Shown piece by piece: positions 47,661 to 59,518 of a DNA stretch of 64,000 nt. Position 1 is the first letter of the stretch. Each line of letters starts with the position of its first letter. Source of the stretch: Teratosphaeria epicoccoides. Taxonomy: Eukaryota > Ascomycota > Dothideomycetes > Mycosphaerellales > Teratosphaeriaceae. The stretch is from assembly GCA_021401465.1 (NCBI GenBank), contig JADDMT010000103.1:41084-105083 (forward strand), written 5' to 3'. The notes beneath the pieces were generated by a model that did no database searches, was not told the DNA's origin, and was given only the letters and a program-made list of their open reading frames with translations. The translations under genes and the position numbers were made by a program.

Positions 47661-49278
47661 GGTTAGTAGCCGCGATTCTGACTAATCATACATACATATG
47701 CTAACTAGTTGTTTTTCTAGCTCCTAGCTAAGCTTCGTAACAAGATCTACGAAGGAGTTATCATGTCGCCTACCCTGATTAGCATCATGTTCAACTACGG
47801 CATAGGTTAGCTAAGTAGCTAAGTCGTCAAGTCTACTAGCGCTAGCTAGAAGAACTGCGTGCTAAGAGCCCTCTAACTACTATAGTTATGTCGTCAGATT
47901 TATAATGAAGTAATCTTCATGTTATATAGCATGAATACCTTCTACTTTAGCTCTAGCCTAACTATAATTAACTTCTTCCGTAGTACTAGCCGCGGCTAGT
48001 ATGTCTATAGCATCATTATAGGCATAGAGGGTTCGGCCCTAACGTAGTCTGTTACAGATACGCTTATATAGTATAGTATTAGGCTTAGAGACATTACGTA
48101 GAGCATTAAGGCTAGCTTGAACGAAGACACATACTACATGATTAGAGCGCTTATAGAGTCCGAGCTAGTAGAGGACTGTCCTACTATAGTAAAGAAGATA
48201 AGATTTATGCCTTAGGAGAGTAATGCCGCTATGTGTAGGGCTAAGATGCCAAAATGGCTTGCTAAGGAGATCGAGCGCCGTGCTCGGTCCTAGGATGCTG
48301 TAATGTAGGAAGAGATAGTAGAGGCCTTAATAGCAGATAGAGTAATCGCTAAAGGCTCTATATAGACCTTACATGCATTAGATCGGAGAGGGATAGATAG
48401 CAGAATGCTGCCATAGGGTCGTGATAACAATTTGTTTTAGCACTTTGTTGCTTTAGTTAATGCGGGACATGCGTATAGGTCTAGGGTATTCGGTAATCTT
48501 GGTATTAAGTTGTTCTAAAGGGCTTATATAGTTTTTGCTAGAGAGCTTGTTTATTAGCACATACTCTCTACTATCTGCATTAACGGTAGCGTATAAACTA
48601 CAAGTATTACTAGCTACTTAACAATCTAGCATGGCAGCTATACTAATCCATATTGTCTTTCTAGTAATATTGCATTACTAGTAAGCTGTCCTCATATTAA
48701 ATTTTGCACCCTAAGTAGGAGTACGGGCCGCGGTTAATATAGTGCTAGCTATAATAAGCTTAATACGGCTACATGCTACTACCGGAATACTATCAGCAGT
48801 TTGTAACTACTAGCAGTTTATAGCTTAGGAAACCCTTCTTAATAGGAGCTTACTCTTCTTAGTATCCCATGAAATTGCAGGTAAGATGTCGACGCCCTTA
48901 AGCTGTATATTATAGCTTCAAGGTCACTAAGACGAGTAATTATTAACTATCTGCAGGTATGCTATAGCTTGATACGAAAGGATCTTACTCTTCTTAGCAT
49001 CTTATGAAATTGCAGGTAAGATGTTAACGTCCTTAGGCTACACTTCGTAGTCTATTAGGCCCTTATAGAGACTAAGCATATTAACCTCGCTACAAAGGTA
49101 TACTCCTTAAACTAAAGCGGTAGTAGAAGGGATGCCGCTAATACTAGATGCCCTAGGTCTAGTATACCTCGCCCTAGTAGTAGAGGCGTAGGTTGCGAAT
49201 AGCATGACATTAGCATAACATCTATCTATTACTGTATATTATAACTATGTAGCAGATCCTCCGGCCCCGCCTCGATTC
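47661..49278 (+). other. Possible continuation of the preceding gene, then non-coding sequence with a direct repeat
   Basis: A plus-strand frame with coding character is visible at about 48440-48560 (HFVALVNAGHAYRSRVFGNLGIKLF) but could not be joined to a known domain. At 48845-48905 and 48979-49040 a block of about 60 bp is directly repeated (TTACTCTTCTTAGYATCYYATGAAATTGCAGGTAAGATG, shown here as a shared region rather than a motif). Both copies contain TGCAGGTAAGATG, which has the form of a splice donor. The remainder shows nothing recognisable. Confidence 0.35.
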
Positions 49279-49455
49279 CGATGAATCTCATAAAGACTAG
49301 GAGGACAAGTTACTATGCAAGAAGGCTAAGGGCAACTCTAGTTAGCTGCTTAGTACCCTGTCAGATTGTAGCAAAATGTGCTAAACGGCTAACCGGAGTT
49401 ACCCTTGGCCTTCTTGCATAGTAACTCGTCCTCCTAGTCTTCATGAGATTCATCG
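49279..49455. repeat. 177-bp foldback (inverted repeat with arms of about 65 bp)
   Basis: The left arm begins CGATGAATCTCAT and continues through GACTAGGAGGAC and ACTATGCAAGAAGGC. The right arm is its near-perfect reverse complement, ending ATGAGATTCATCG at 49455. A loop of roughly 40 nt lies around 49350-49385. The right arm keeps CCTTGGCC where the left arm has GGCTAAGG, so the two arms have been mutated differently. It could be a miniature foldback element or a cruciform site. Confidence 0.88.
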
Positions 49456-49514
49456 ATGCCATGCGCTCTATTAGTTAAGGCTAGAGCTAGCGACAGACCG
49501 CATAAACTATCTAC

Positions 49515-49930
49515 CCTAGCCGCGTTCGAAAGTGCTAGCAGTATACCTATAGTACCTTCCTCTACCTGCTGTCGCCAGATCCGCGAGATAGGGTAACAGC
49601 ATACTCGACCTAGCCGCGACTAAAAGTGCTAGTAGTATACCCGTAGCATCTCCTTCTATCTGCTGTTACTAGATCCGCTAGATAGGGCGACAGCATACTC
49701 GGCCTAGCTATAACTAAAAGTGCTAGCAGTATACCCGTAGCATTTCCTTCTATCTGCCGCTAGTATTTCTGCAAGATAGGGTAATAGCACATTTGACCTA
49801 GCCGCGACTAAAGGTGCTAGTAGTATACCTGTAGCATCTCCTTCTATCTGCTACTAGTATTTCCGCGAGATAGGGCAATAGCACACTTAACCTGACCGCG
49901 ATCAAAAGTGCTAGTAGTATACCTATGGTA
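49515..49930. repeat. 94-bp tandem repeat array, about 4.4 copies
   Basis: The unit starts CCTAGCCGCGACTAAAAGTG at 49515, 49609, 49703, 49797 and 49891 (exact 94-bp spacing). Every unit contains GTGCTAGYAGTATACC, one half plus the centre of the palindromic motif found upstream of the Plavaka and helicase genes. The array lies just beyond the 3' end of the Plavaka gene. No spacers and no cas genes, so it is a minisatellite or binding-site array. Confidence 0.92.
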
Positions 49931-49999
49931 CTACAAGGCGTCTCTTGTGATTTACTACTAGTAGTTTTATCATAACGTCCGCAGGTCTAGGGCTAGCAT

Positions 50000-52900
50000 T
50001 TAACCTACTAGTAGTATGCTTCTAGTACTCTCGACTACTTCTTGCGTACATCTAGCATCCTGACCCTTGCTCTTATTCTTCTAAATAGTCGAACTAGTAG
50101 CGCTAGTTACAGAAGTATTGCTTACGCTAGGGCTTGCGGCATGCTACCTTCATCGAGCTTACTAGTATAGCATTTGTTCTGCATGTCATGATTGTTTACG
50201 TTTGTTTCTCCTCGATTAGTCCTAAGTAGAGCTGCTAGTAACGCCACGCTTAAGTAATAGCAGCCCTCCCTTGCTAGTAGCCGTAATATCGCGCTCCTTA
50301 GCTATATTCAGGTGATGTAGCTTATGTTTAGTTACTACCTTAGACTCTTGTTCCTCCTAGTCCGCATTATATATGAAGTTGTAGGTCTCAAAGTCAGCAG
50401 TGTTGTTAATGTACATGTCACATTAGCCGGAGGTGTCATATTCGTCTGTTAGTATAACGTAGATACTATAGTAGACGCTAGTAAGCCTATAGATGCGGCG
50501 ACCTTACAGAGTACCTTCCTATAGGCTAGAACGTATCGCTGTAGTTACAGTCATGCTATGAACATCGTCTGCTCTTCTAGCTAGATCCTTTAGCTAGAAC
50601 AGGTCTACAAACACACCTATATAGGTTAGACGTTTATTATGTGCTAGTATTATGTAGTTATAGCTATCTACTATGACGCGCGATTTCTTGTCTTAGAAGG
50701 TTATAACATACAACAGGTAAGTAGGCAGCTAGCCCTCGAAGGCAACTACTAGGTCGATTTGTCTATTAACGCTAGTAGTCTCGTCCGCAACTAGTAGCAC
50801 TTCGTTCTTCTAGACCTAGAGCTAGTCGTTACGGCAATTGTCCTAGATTCCTTGCTAGTTTAGTATACATCTAACGACGTCTGGCTTAGTTGCAGATAGA
50901 TCGTTAGGATCCTTATGATGCATCTTCTAGCACTATATACTAGCATAGAAAGATACCTCTAAATTGTCGACCTAATCTAGTCTTCCCTCGATCCTGTTAG
51001 GATTAAGACGCATTGTATTCGACGTCGATGTTGTATTAGACGACGCCTAGCACTCTCTAACAAACACTATAGTAGCACAACAGAAGTAAGGCCCTACCTC
51101 TAGCCCTATGTGTGCTACTACATTACTAACTATCCTCTATATGTCTCTACCTACTAACGATTAGCTAGATCTTAGCCTTTACTAGCTAAGGAAGGCTTCG
51201 ACATCCTTCTGCTCTGTCGGCTAAGGCACTTCGCGCTTCTAAGCCTCTTGACGTTCGGCCTTAGTCTACTGCTAGAACGTTAGGCTAGTATCAAAGAATG
51301 TAAGCATAGTAATCTTTCGCTAGAAGTGCTCTATAATTTAGTCCTCCTATCTGTTCTTCTTGTTAGTTAATTTGAATAGCTTCTTAACGTATTCGACATG
51401 CTTGTGTTCGAAGTAGCTAGTGTCAAGGTCTAGCGCGTTGCCAAAGAGCCGTATTATGTCTATGTAGTATGTAAGGGCATAAAACTTAGGAAAATTAAAG
51501 TGCCCTTATAGTTTACACACATTGTCTACTATCTTAGGCTCCTCCGCTCGCTCTGTCTACGCTTTGTTCTTTCTTAGCTCTCCTTTACTTATGCGGTACT
51601 CCCTAAACTCTTCTTTATACTAGTTACATCAGAACAGGGCGAGGACTATAAACCGGAGCGTTTTGCTATTATGTAAAGGATATTGCGCTAACTAAGAGAA
51701 GTCTACTATCGCCTGTAAGAACCAGATAGCGCTATGTGCCTTAGCCTCTTCTAATAGTAGCATGAAGACTAGGAGTAACTGTCGTAGCATACTCTTCTAT
51801 TCCTAGCCTGTCTATTAGCCTACTACAGACATTTAGCTAAACACCTAGAGGTTCCTAAATGCAGGCACTGCCGCAAAACGACAGTTAATAATAACATCTA
51901 GTTAATGATCTATAATAGTCTTACCTTTGTTACTCTTTCTTGCTACTTTATGCTAACTCTTAGCTTATAGGAGTACCACTCTAGCTTGCTTCGAAGACAG
52001 AGGTAGTCGACTCTTAAGCAAATCTCGCGTCTAATCTATGACGTATATTAATACGCCCTTGAAGAGTTAGTAGAGCATGTCTACTATTAGCGTCTTGTAG
52101 ATATTTTGGCTAGGGTGCCTAAATGTGAAGTTTAGTAGGTCGTGTATGTAGCTACTCTAGTCCTTCTTCGCCGCTTACTAGAGCATAATTTGTATTTACG
52201 TGTCCTTATATGTCCGCTATAGCGTAACTACTTCAAGGTCTTCGCGTTTTTCTAGATTGATTATACATATCGTGTAGTAGTAGTTATTCTTCACGCCTGT
52301 GATTATTACCTGTTCTTAGTAGTCGCTTGCGTATACCGCGATATTTAGGAAACATTGCTATGTCTCGCTATCCGCACATAAGACGTCGAGGCCCTCGCCT
52401 GCAGCGAGCTTAGTAATAGGGTCGAACATTGTCTTTATATAGCGATAGTATAGCTTGTCCCTAATGCCTCCTTTTCCGCCTTTAACTACTAGTAGCATCG
52501 CTAGGAGCACGCTACCTAGTCGATAGTTAGAGTTACGAACCGATCTAGGCAGGTTGCTAATTGTTAAGTATACTAGCTATGCGATTAGGTTACCTTGATG
52601 ATTAGTAACCTGTGTCTCGTCACTAGCAAGAATTAGTAGCACAATTGTCGCTCTGTCTATTCTAAGCTCTTTCTGTTTGTCCTACTACTAGTCTACAGAG
52701 GCCATGTCCTAATAGATCCGCCTAAGCTAGTCATCTAGAGTCTCGAGGTAATAAGGCGCGTACATAAGATCATTCCTGAAACCCTTGTGCCCTATAAGAA
52801 AGCGCATAACGTCTTCGACTTTCTAGTGCCTTAGAGGCACTGTCTTAACACTAGAGGTCGACTATAGAGATTCTAATTCGATGTTCGTAATACTCTACTT

Positions 52901-53687
52901 TACAATGAATAGTAGTTAGTAGGCACTTACTTCTCGGATCTTGTCCTTAAGCTCTATGCCTAACCGAAAGCTAAGTAGTTCGTAGATCTTCTGTAGCTAG
53001 GGATTCTTGAGTAACCGATCGATAGCATTGCTCGAAATGCCTTTGTATAAGAGCTAGTATGCGAATACTACATCTGCATTACTTTAGAAGAAGGCATAGC
53101 CCTATTCGTTAAGTTCCTTATCTGTCTGTTCGTTAGACTAGGTCAAGGTTATTACTAACTTAGTAGGATTGCGGCTTAACGTACACTTTGATTAGCCTAC
53201 CCGCTATGAGACTACCTACGCCGAAAGGTGTCCGCTTGTATAGTTGCTTATATCTAGCAGATAACAGCCTACTAGCGCGCATATAGATTAAAGCTAAGCT
53301 ATGCTCGCTCATGACGCCGTGTAGCCTACCCGCTTAGCTGCTATTCGTGTCTCTATATCGTCTATCTAGAGATGTGGCGTCTCTTGTAAATACTGCTAGG
53401 TCGTCGTAGAGACTAAGCGCGTCAATGTTACTACTGTTATTGTTAATTGCCCTAGCTATCGCTACTATCTCCTTCTCTTGCATGTAAGCCTCATTAAACA
53501 CAGGCTCGACGACTATGACTAGTTCCTCGTTTGTAACATACTGCCTATCTACTCCTGTAGCGTCGTCGACTAATGTCCCCTCCTTATAGGCAAGGACATT
53601 GTCTGCTAATAAAGTTTCGACTCTGTCGTTTAAGTCTAAGGAGATGTTCGAATCTGACGCGTATTTCTCGTCAGGTCTAAGATCCAT
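50000..53687 (-). pseudogene. Plavaka-family (CACTA-like) DNA transposon transposase, RIP-degraded
   Basis: ATG 53687 opens MDLRPDEKYASDSNISLDLN, and the first 117 codons are uninterrupted. Reading through later TAG stops shows the Plavaka hallmarks: LILASDETQVTNHQGN and VYLTISNLPRSVR (about 52480-52650; family LTNFxGDKxAWPVYLTIGN), DVLCADSETQQCFLNIAVYASDYQEQV (about 52300), and RNL*VFS*MSVVG**TG with LLDF-like sequence near 51600-51850. It also has GHFNFPKFYALTYYIDIIRLFG (about 51440) and LFKLTNKKNR (about 51350). Length (about 1230 codons) fits the family. It catalyses excision and integration by an RNase H-fold mechanism. The 3' end is estimated. Confidence 0.85.
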
Positions 53688-54530
53688 AGTACTCTGATTA
53701 ATGAAGTGCTAAAACTTCGCTACTATGTAGGTAGGAACATGCTAGGCATGACTACTATGACCTTTTAATGCCTTGCTGTAGCCTGTGTAGTATAGTATAC
53801 GCTATGAAGCCATTGTTAACATAGTATGTTGTAAAGGCTACGGCGCTTATAGACGCGTCAATTACTATAAACACCCGGACCCTAAGCCCTTAGTAATGTT
53901 AATACTTACTGTAAAGGTACGCGTGCCGCGCGGGTAGCTGATTACTACTTAGACAGTTCATCATGTTAGCTAGCTATACGTGTGTAGGGTTAGTGTTTAG
54001 GTTAATAGAAGAATCGAGTGTTATTAGAGTGTAGTAGTAAAGGAGGGCCTAGAGTAGACGAAAATGGATGTGCTAGTAGTATACTAGCGGCAGTTATTAT
54101 TAGCTAACTCGTTCTGTTGATCGCAGGTAGTACAAGCGCGATTTTGGCCAGGAATCCCAAATTTCGAGTAGTTTCATATATAAATCTAAAGTGTATAGTA
54201 TTTATATGCACAAAGTCATACCCTATATTACTAGTAGCTTAGATGTGTAGCGTAGACATAGTAGGAGTGCTACTAGTATACTACTAGCAGTTATTGTCTG
54301 TCGATTGTAAGGGTTCAAAACGTGTAGTAGTAATCTATAGGTCGGACCTTGACGTAGTAGTAGTAGACATACCGCTAGTATACTACTAGCATTTAGTAGT
54401 CGTTAAGTACATACGAATAGACGAGATAATCGGTGTTATGCATATACTCTATCAGATGAGGCGCTTGTGTAGTTACTATCTAAAACGATACTACTCGCGC
54501 ATGACTACTAGCATTACTCTATCATAATAT
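53688..54530 (-). promoter_or_regulatory. Region upstream of the Plavaka gene with three copies of a palindromic motif
   Basis: Copies at 54071-54099 (TGCTAGTAGTATACTAGCGG), 54267-54295 (GTGCTACTAGTATACTACTA) and about 54372-54398 (CCGCTAGTATACTACTAGCA), each followed by a related CAGTTATT or CATTTAG tail. The consensus is TGCTAGTAGTA joined to its own reverse complement. No coding frame was found. Spaced palindromes upstream of a transposase gene suggest operator or transposase-binding sites. Confidence 0.6.
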
Positions 54531-54539
54531 TGCAGTTAA

Positions 54540-57500
54540 ACCCTAATCAATCTGTTATCTCGCGCTAGCCTGCGTAGCCCGCACGATCCTATGCCTCTCT
54601 ACTCGCCCTGATCCTTACGCATGATATTAATGAAGTCGTTACTAGTCTGCTAATAGTTTATAGTCTATTCTCTGAATTAGCTCTATAGCGCAACCTAGTA
54701 AAATCTTATTGCCTCTGTGAATTGCGCTAACTACATTAATCTAGTGCGACTAACCCTGCTATAGGCTTGCCTAGTCGACTACTGTTTAAAGTTGTCATCT
54801 AGTATCATGATAGCGTTAGTAGGTACAAGAGTTACGCTACTCTTAATTTTGTTCACGGTTAATATAAGCAACTAAGGGTCGTCTTAGTAGCCTTTAACGA
54901 AAGGATTAGTAGTCACAAAGTCCTCTATAATCATGGCCTTATCTTTCGACCCGCAATCTAGCCTGATGAACCTAGCTATCTTGTTAAATCTACCTAGGAT
55001 GTAACTATTCTCTACTACCTACTAGAGATACTAGTTAAAGTTAGTACCTGTTAGGCAAGGAAACAGTTAAAGATACTTACTAGCTTTACTAACGCTACAT
55101 TTATTAGCTTATACGCGACTACGACGTGTTTACGTAGCTTACTAAACGCATTCGTCTAGCTCCTTACACCGCGCAGGATCTCTAGGAGCTGTTACATCGC
55201 TAGCATTTGATAGATCTCGTCTATGTAGTACTATACACGACTCTGCTTCCCCCGCTTCAGGATCTGCTCTGCGGCTTAGCTAGAGTACATAGTATCCTTC
55301 TACTCGTCCTTGTTATATGACATTTCGGCCATGAGTTCTATGTCGAGTCGGCACTACTTATGTAGACAAGGAAACAAGCCTAGAACACGCCAAACATGCA
55401 CCTATGTAAAGAAGGATAGTAGCTTCTTCCCTTGCCTTAATCCTTGTCGAACACACTCGAGGTAATATGTTCGCAGACCTTAGTAGTTCGCCTAATTAGC
55501 GTTATTGTCATCCTAATCTTTGACATCGCTATCGCGAACGGGGCCCTAGCTGTCCTCCTAGAGGTCCTTAGGGATTAGCATGCTAATGTCGAATGTAGCA
55601 TAGGGTAGTATCTCTGTGCCTAGGTACCCCTTCTTGTTAACACTCTTCATAGGTTACTACATAAAGGAGTTACTATATATGATCATAAATGAACGCAGCT
55701 AAGGCGCGACAACATTAAGATGTAGTTACTACGACTTCTTAAGGGCTCTAAGCTCTGCCTCTAGATCGTCCTTCTTAGCCTCGTTAAATGACCCGATCTT
55801 TTTCGCGACTAGATCTAACTAGTAGATAGCCTCTGTTTTACTAAGTAGACTAGAATCCTCTACGAACTTCTTCGTCTTAGGTTTAAAGTCCTTCCTCTAC
55901 TACTATGCCTTACTAATAGCGAATCCCTTCTAGTTAGACTCCTTAGACATAGAAAGTAGCGATTAGCTTGTGTTGTCCTCCTTCTTGCCTATCTTGAAGA
56001 ATCGGCTAAACGTATACTACATGATCGGCCGCAGATCCCTGACGTGCCTATATAGAGTAGCGCTTAGGCTAACTACACATAGTTTACTAGGTAGTCTAGC
56101 GATGTTTAGCTAGGTAGTTTCTACGCCTCTTAACTCGTAGAACTTATCGAATAGAACTAAGGACTAAATAGAGCGTAATAGTTTCACGGAAAATCTAGCT
56201 ACCCTTTCCTTCTAATCCTATTGGCTAGTATTACGCTAAGCGATTAAACCGATGTATGACTTCTAGGTAATAACAGTCCATTTAGCAAGCTACGATTAGA
56301 CTTTCTTATTAGTACTTAACATAGTCAAGAGTTTGTGTACTATTAGCTTAAAGTCGTCTTTGTCCTATAACGCTAGTTCTTCCTTAGACAGACAGGCTTC
56401 TAGTTTATCACGTTTTAGCTAGTCCTCGTCGCGAACAGCCTTAGCCTAACTGTTATAGACACTAAAATCCTCTAGTGCCTACTTGAATGTATCAGATTAT
56501 GTGACTACAATTTTAATGAAGCCCTTCTTAAGGAACTTTTTGTAGTCGTTAATCTACTACTTAATGACAGGCGTGACGACGAGAGTAAGCCCTAGCCTGA
56601 CGCGAGGCTTACCTCCTACTAGCTAGGTAAGGTTGCTGTATAGGTTAGTGTCTAGGTCCACAAGTGCCTATAGCTTATTACCGTCTAATTTGTCCTATAC
56701 CTTGTAGTCTGTAACGTTAGGATAGTAGTACTATGCATGCTTCTAACTGTAGATGACATCCTAACCTACACAAGTCTTCCTAAACCCTATGGTAGCAGCA
56801 ATAACGACTAGCGGCAAACCCCTCGCTAGACGCTATAAGGCCTAGGCGGAGTTTAAGAACTATGGTACCTGTTAGGGAAACTTCATTAACTAATCCTTGC
56901 TCTTTACACTTGACTTAGGATGCTACTCGTTAGGATCGAAGTAATTGTATGTATAGGCTGCTTTCTACATGTCATCTAACAAGTAAAGGTCTTCTGTAGT
57001 CTCGTCCTAGTCGCTACTAGGTATCCCTGTAGCGTGACTAAGCTACGGAGAACGCCTCTAATTACTACTAATCGTGATGCTCGGGCTTTTAGGTATATCC
57101 TCTCGTTCGGGGTTGTTCGCGGGATTCTATACGACTATGTCTAGATAGGCTGTCTGCTACTTGACTAACGTAATGGCGACATTAGCGCCCTCTAGCAACT
57201 CCTGAGGAGGGGTAGCATGCCGCCAAGTAGGGGTAGGCGTACGAGAGTATGATTTAGGCAGGGGCTTAGTAGTAGCGCTAGGATCTACTACCGCTATACT
57301 ACTAGCAACCCCGCTAGTCTTACTATACTCCTCCTGTTAAAGACGTTACGCTATCTACGCGTCTGTTTCGGCGATTATGTCAGATTCGAAGCTAACATAG
57401 CGTAATTAGTTCTTGACAGCTAGATCATATATGTCTAGCTTAAATTTGCGCGTAGTAGGCAGAGCGCTATAACCTGCGAAACGTTAGTATCTAACTACAG

Positions 57501-58603
57501 GTTAATCGTTACACGAACGCACGTCTGTAACAGGGCGTAATTAACCGCATAAGTCTGTCGTTACCCTCGCACTTAGCCGTAAAGACCGCGATTAGATAAG
57601 CGCCGCCATAATCAGGCATAGCCGCATGTAATTGCCTTAACGCGCTAATTAACATGACGTCTAATTCCCCCTCACGCTACTATGACAAATCTCTAGTTAC
57701 TATAAACTAGTAGTAAGAACAGTGTTTATTAGTTGTGTATTATTCTGCGACTATGCGCGGTTTAAGACAGTTAGAGTTTAAATTCCGCATCAGGCTAATT
57801 TCGAGAGGCACCGCATTTAGAAGCAGCCTCGACTAGTCCTTAGTGTAGCCGACTATATACAGGTAGATGCTAACTTCAAGGAAAGATAGTTTCTAGACAT
57901 GCTCTATGTCGCGTATCTCTACATCTTGATCTAACTAACTAGCATTAGTGCTAGCCTTCGAGAACGCGAACTCCTTAAACATCTTGTTTAGTGTCTATGC
58001 TAAAGCCTGTAAGTCATGCGAAAAAGTACGCTTTAATCCTACTAATTTAGTCGATAGTGTAATAGAGCGCGTATTAGCCGCTACGCCTAGAGTAACAGAG
58101 CCCTCCTTAGTATAGTCTTTTTTCTATTTCACTATGTCCTTAGCCATACTAGCAATGTACTACTATAATTCTAACCGAAACTTGATCTTGTCAACTTCTG
58201 CGGGTAGCTAATTATAGTCGCTGTCAAGACTAGGGATGTACTACGCCTCTAACAAGCGATCATGTTTGCCCTTAAACAACTTAGCGACCTTAGGATCTTT
58301 ATCATTACATAGCCTATCTTCTAGTTTCTTCAGGTTTGCAGACAGAGGGTTTTAGTATCTAAACTAACGCAGGATGTAGGGCTAGCCTTCCCTGTCCTTG
58401 TCGATTAATTCCTCTACCCTTAACACGTTTTAAATGATATTACTTGCGTCCTAAGTGTCTTGAGAGTCCTATCCAAAATACGACGGAGCAAAATTACCTG
58501 CCTACACTATAAAATCCGTTTAGACTAGGTAGTATTTAAGCTGCTCTTTCATCTAGGTCTCGGGTCTCTACTAGTTAGCTTGTTAGCGCTTTTAAGAGAC
58601 CAT
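54540..58603 (-). pseudogene. Large SF2/SNF2-like helicase-type ATPase gene, RIP-degraded
   Basis: ATG 58603 on the minus strand, frame readable to about 54540 (roughly 1350 codons). The N-terminal 500 residues are unknown, helical and charged. Near 56780-56860 comes AL*RLARGLPLVVIAATIGFRKTC: a Walker A site (family GxGKT) whose central Gly is Arg because TTTGGA became TTTAGA. LGLTLVVTPVIKQQINDYKKFL follows (motif Ia-like, about 56590). Walker B reads LVLFDKFYELRG (about 56140), where TG to TA explains DE to DK. Motif III reads VVSLSATLYRHVRDLRPIM (about 56060), Pro to Leu in SATP. This order defines a superfamily 2, SNF2-like ATPase. The C-terminal helicase lobe is not clearly recognised. 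It lies upstream of, and on the same strand as, the Plavaka gene. Confidence 0.72.
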
Positions 58604-59513
58604 TAAAGCAACTATACGACTAATCACGGCCGAATCGTGAAGGTAGAACTAGTAGTGTCGATATTAGCATAGTACTAGTATGCGATTATCTGTCCTGTAG
58701 TCATAAATATCGACCTGTTTGTTTATTTAGTAGGGTTAATAGTACGGATAGTAACTAAGCGGCTAGGAGGTACCTACAAGCAACGAGTAGTGCCGCTAAA
58801 CTGCCCCTCGATTGCTAGTAGTATACTAATAGTAGTTACGTACGTGCAGGGATTCTCTGTAAGGTACTACTAATAAGCCTAATTAGCAGAAGCGCTAGAG
58901 AGCGACTTTAGTACTTACCCTATATAGCTAGCCTAATTAACTAATAGCATGCTAGCGGCATGTAGTAGGCGTACTACTGTTATTTTATAACTACAGGTTA
59001 AGCAGACACATCTAGAAGTATGCAAGGTATGCGCGTAGAAGCGTAGCTTTGCCCTCGCGATAGCGGCGCTAGAGCTTATTAGCAAGGATGTCGAAGCGAT
59101 GTTAAAAGGATTAGATAGCGAAGGCGATTTTTTTATAGTAGTAATGCAGGTAACAGCATTATAAGGACTATATTATCTGACGTTTGCTACTAGTTGTTAC
59201 ATGTGTAACACTATTATTAATTAATGATAATAGCAGTGAAAACAGAACGGGCGAAGTAAAGACAGCTATAGCTCCTAAGATACCTATCTGTAGCACCTAA
59301 CTAAAGCTAGGTAGCAATTGCCCTGTGCTTAGACGAAAAGGTCTTCTTTAGGGAGCTCTTCTGTTACTAAGTCCCTATTCGTATGTAATCGCCCATGTAT
59401 CACAAGGCGATTATAATCGACTAGGTAGGAATACTCCTAGAGGTATACTATAGTGACTTAGTCCTCATCTATGGCGGATACGGGATTCGCGGCCTCGTTG
59501 TCGCAATACTTAG
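58604..59513. other. Region upstream of the helicase-like gene, non-coding
   Basis: Contains another copy of the palindromic motif at 58811-58836 (ATTGCTAGTAGTATACTAAT) and a GCATGCTAGCGGCATG palindrome near 58947-58964. No convincing frame or known element; a TIR of the Plavaka element could lie here but was not recognised. Confidence 0.45.
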
Positions 59514-59518
59514 CCTAG

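Noticed and set aside
49515..49930. CRISPR-like array
   Set aside because: Units are contiguous 94-bp repeats without variable spacers, and the surroundings are eukaryotic transposon genes.
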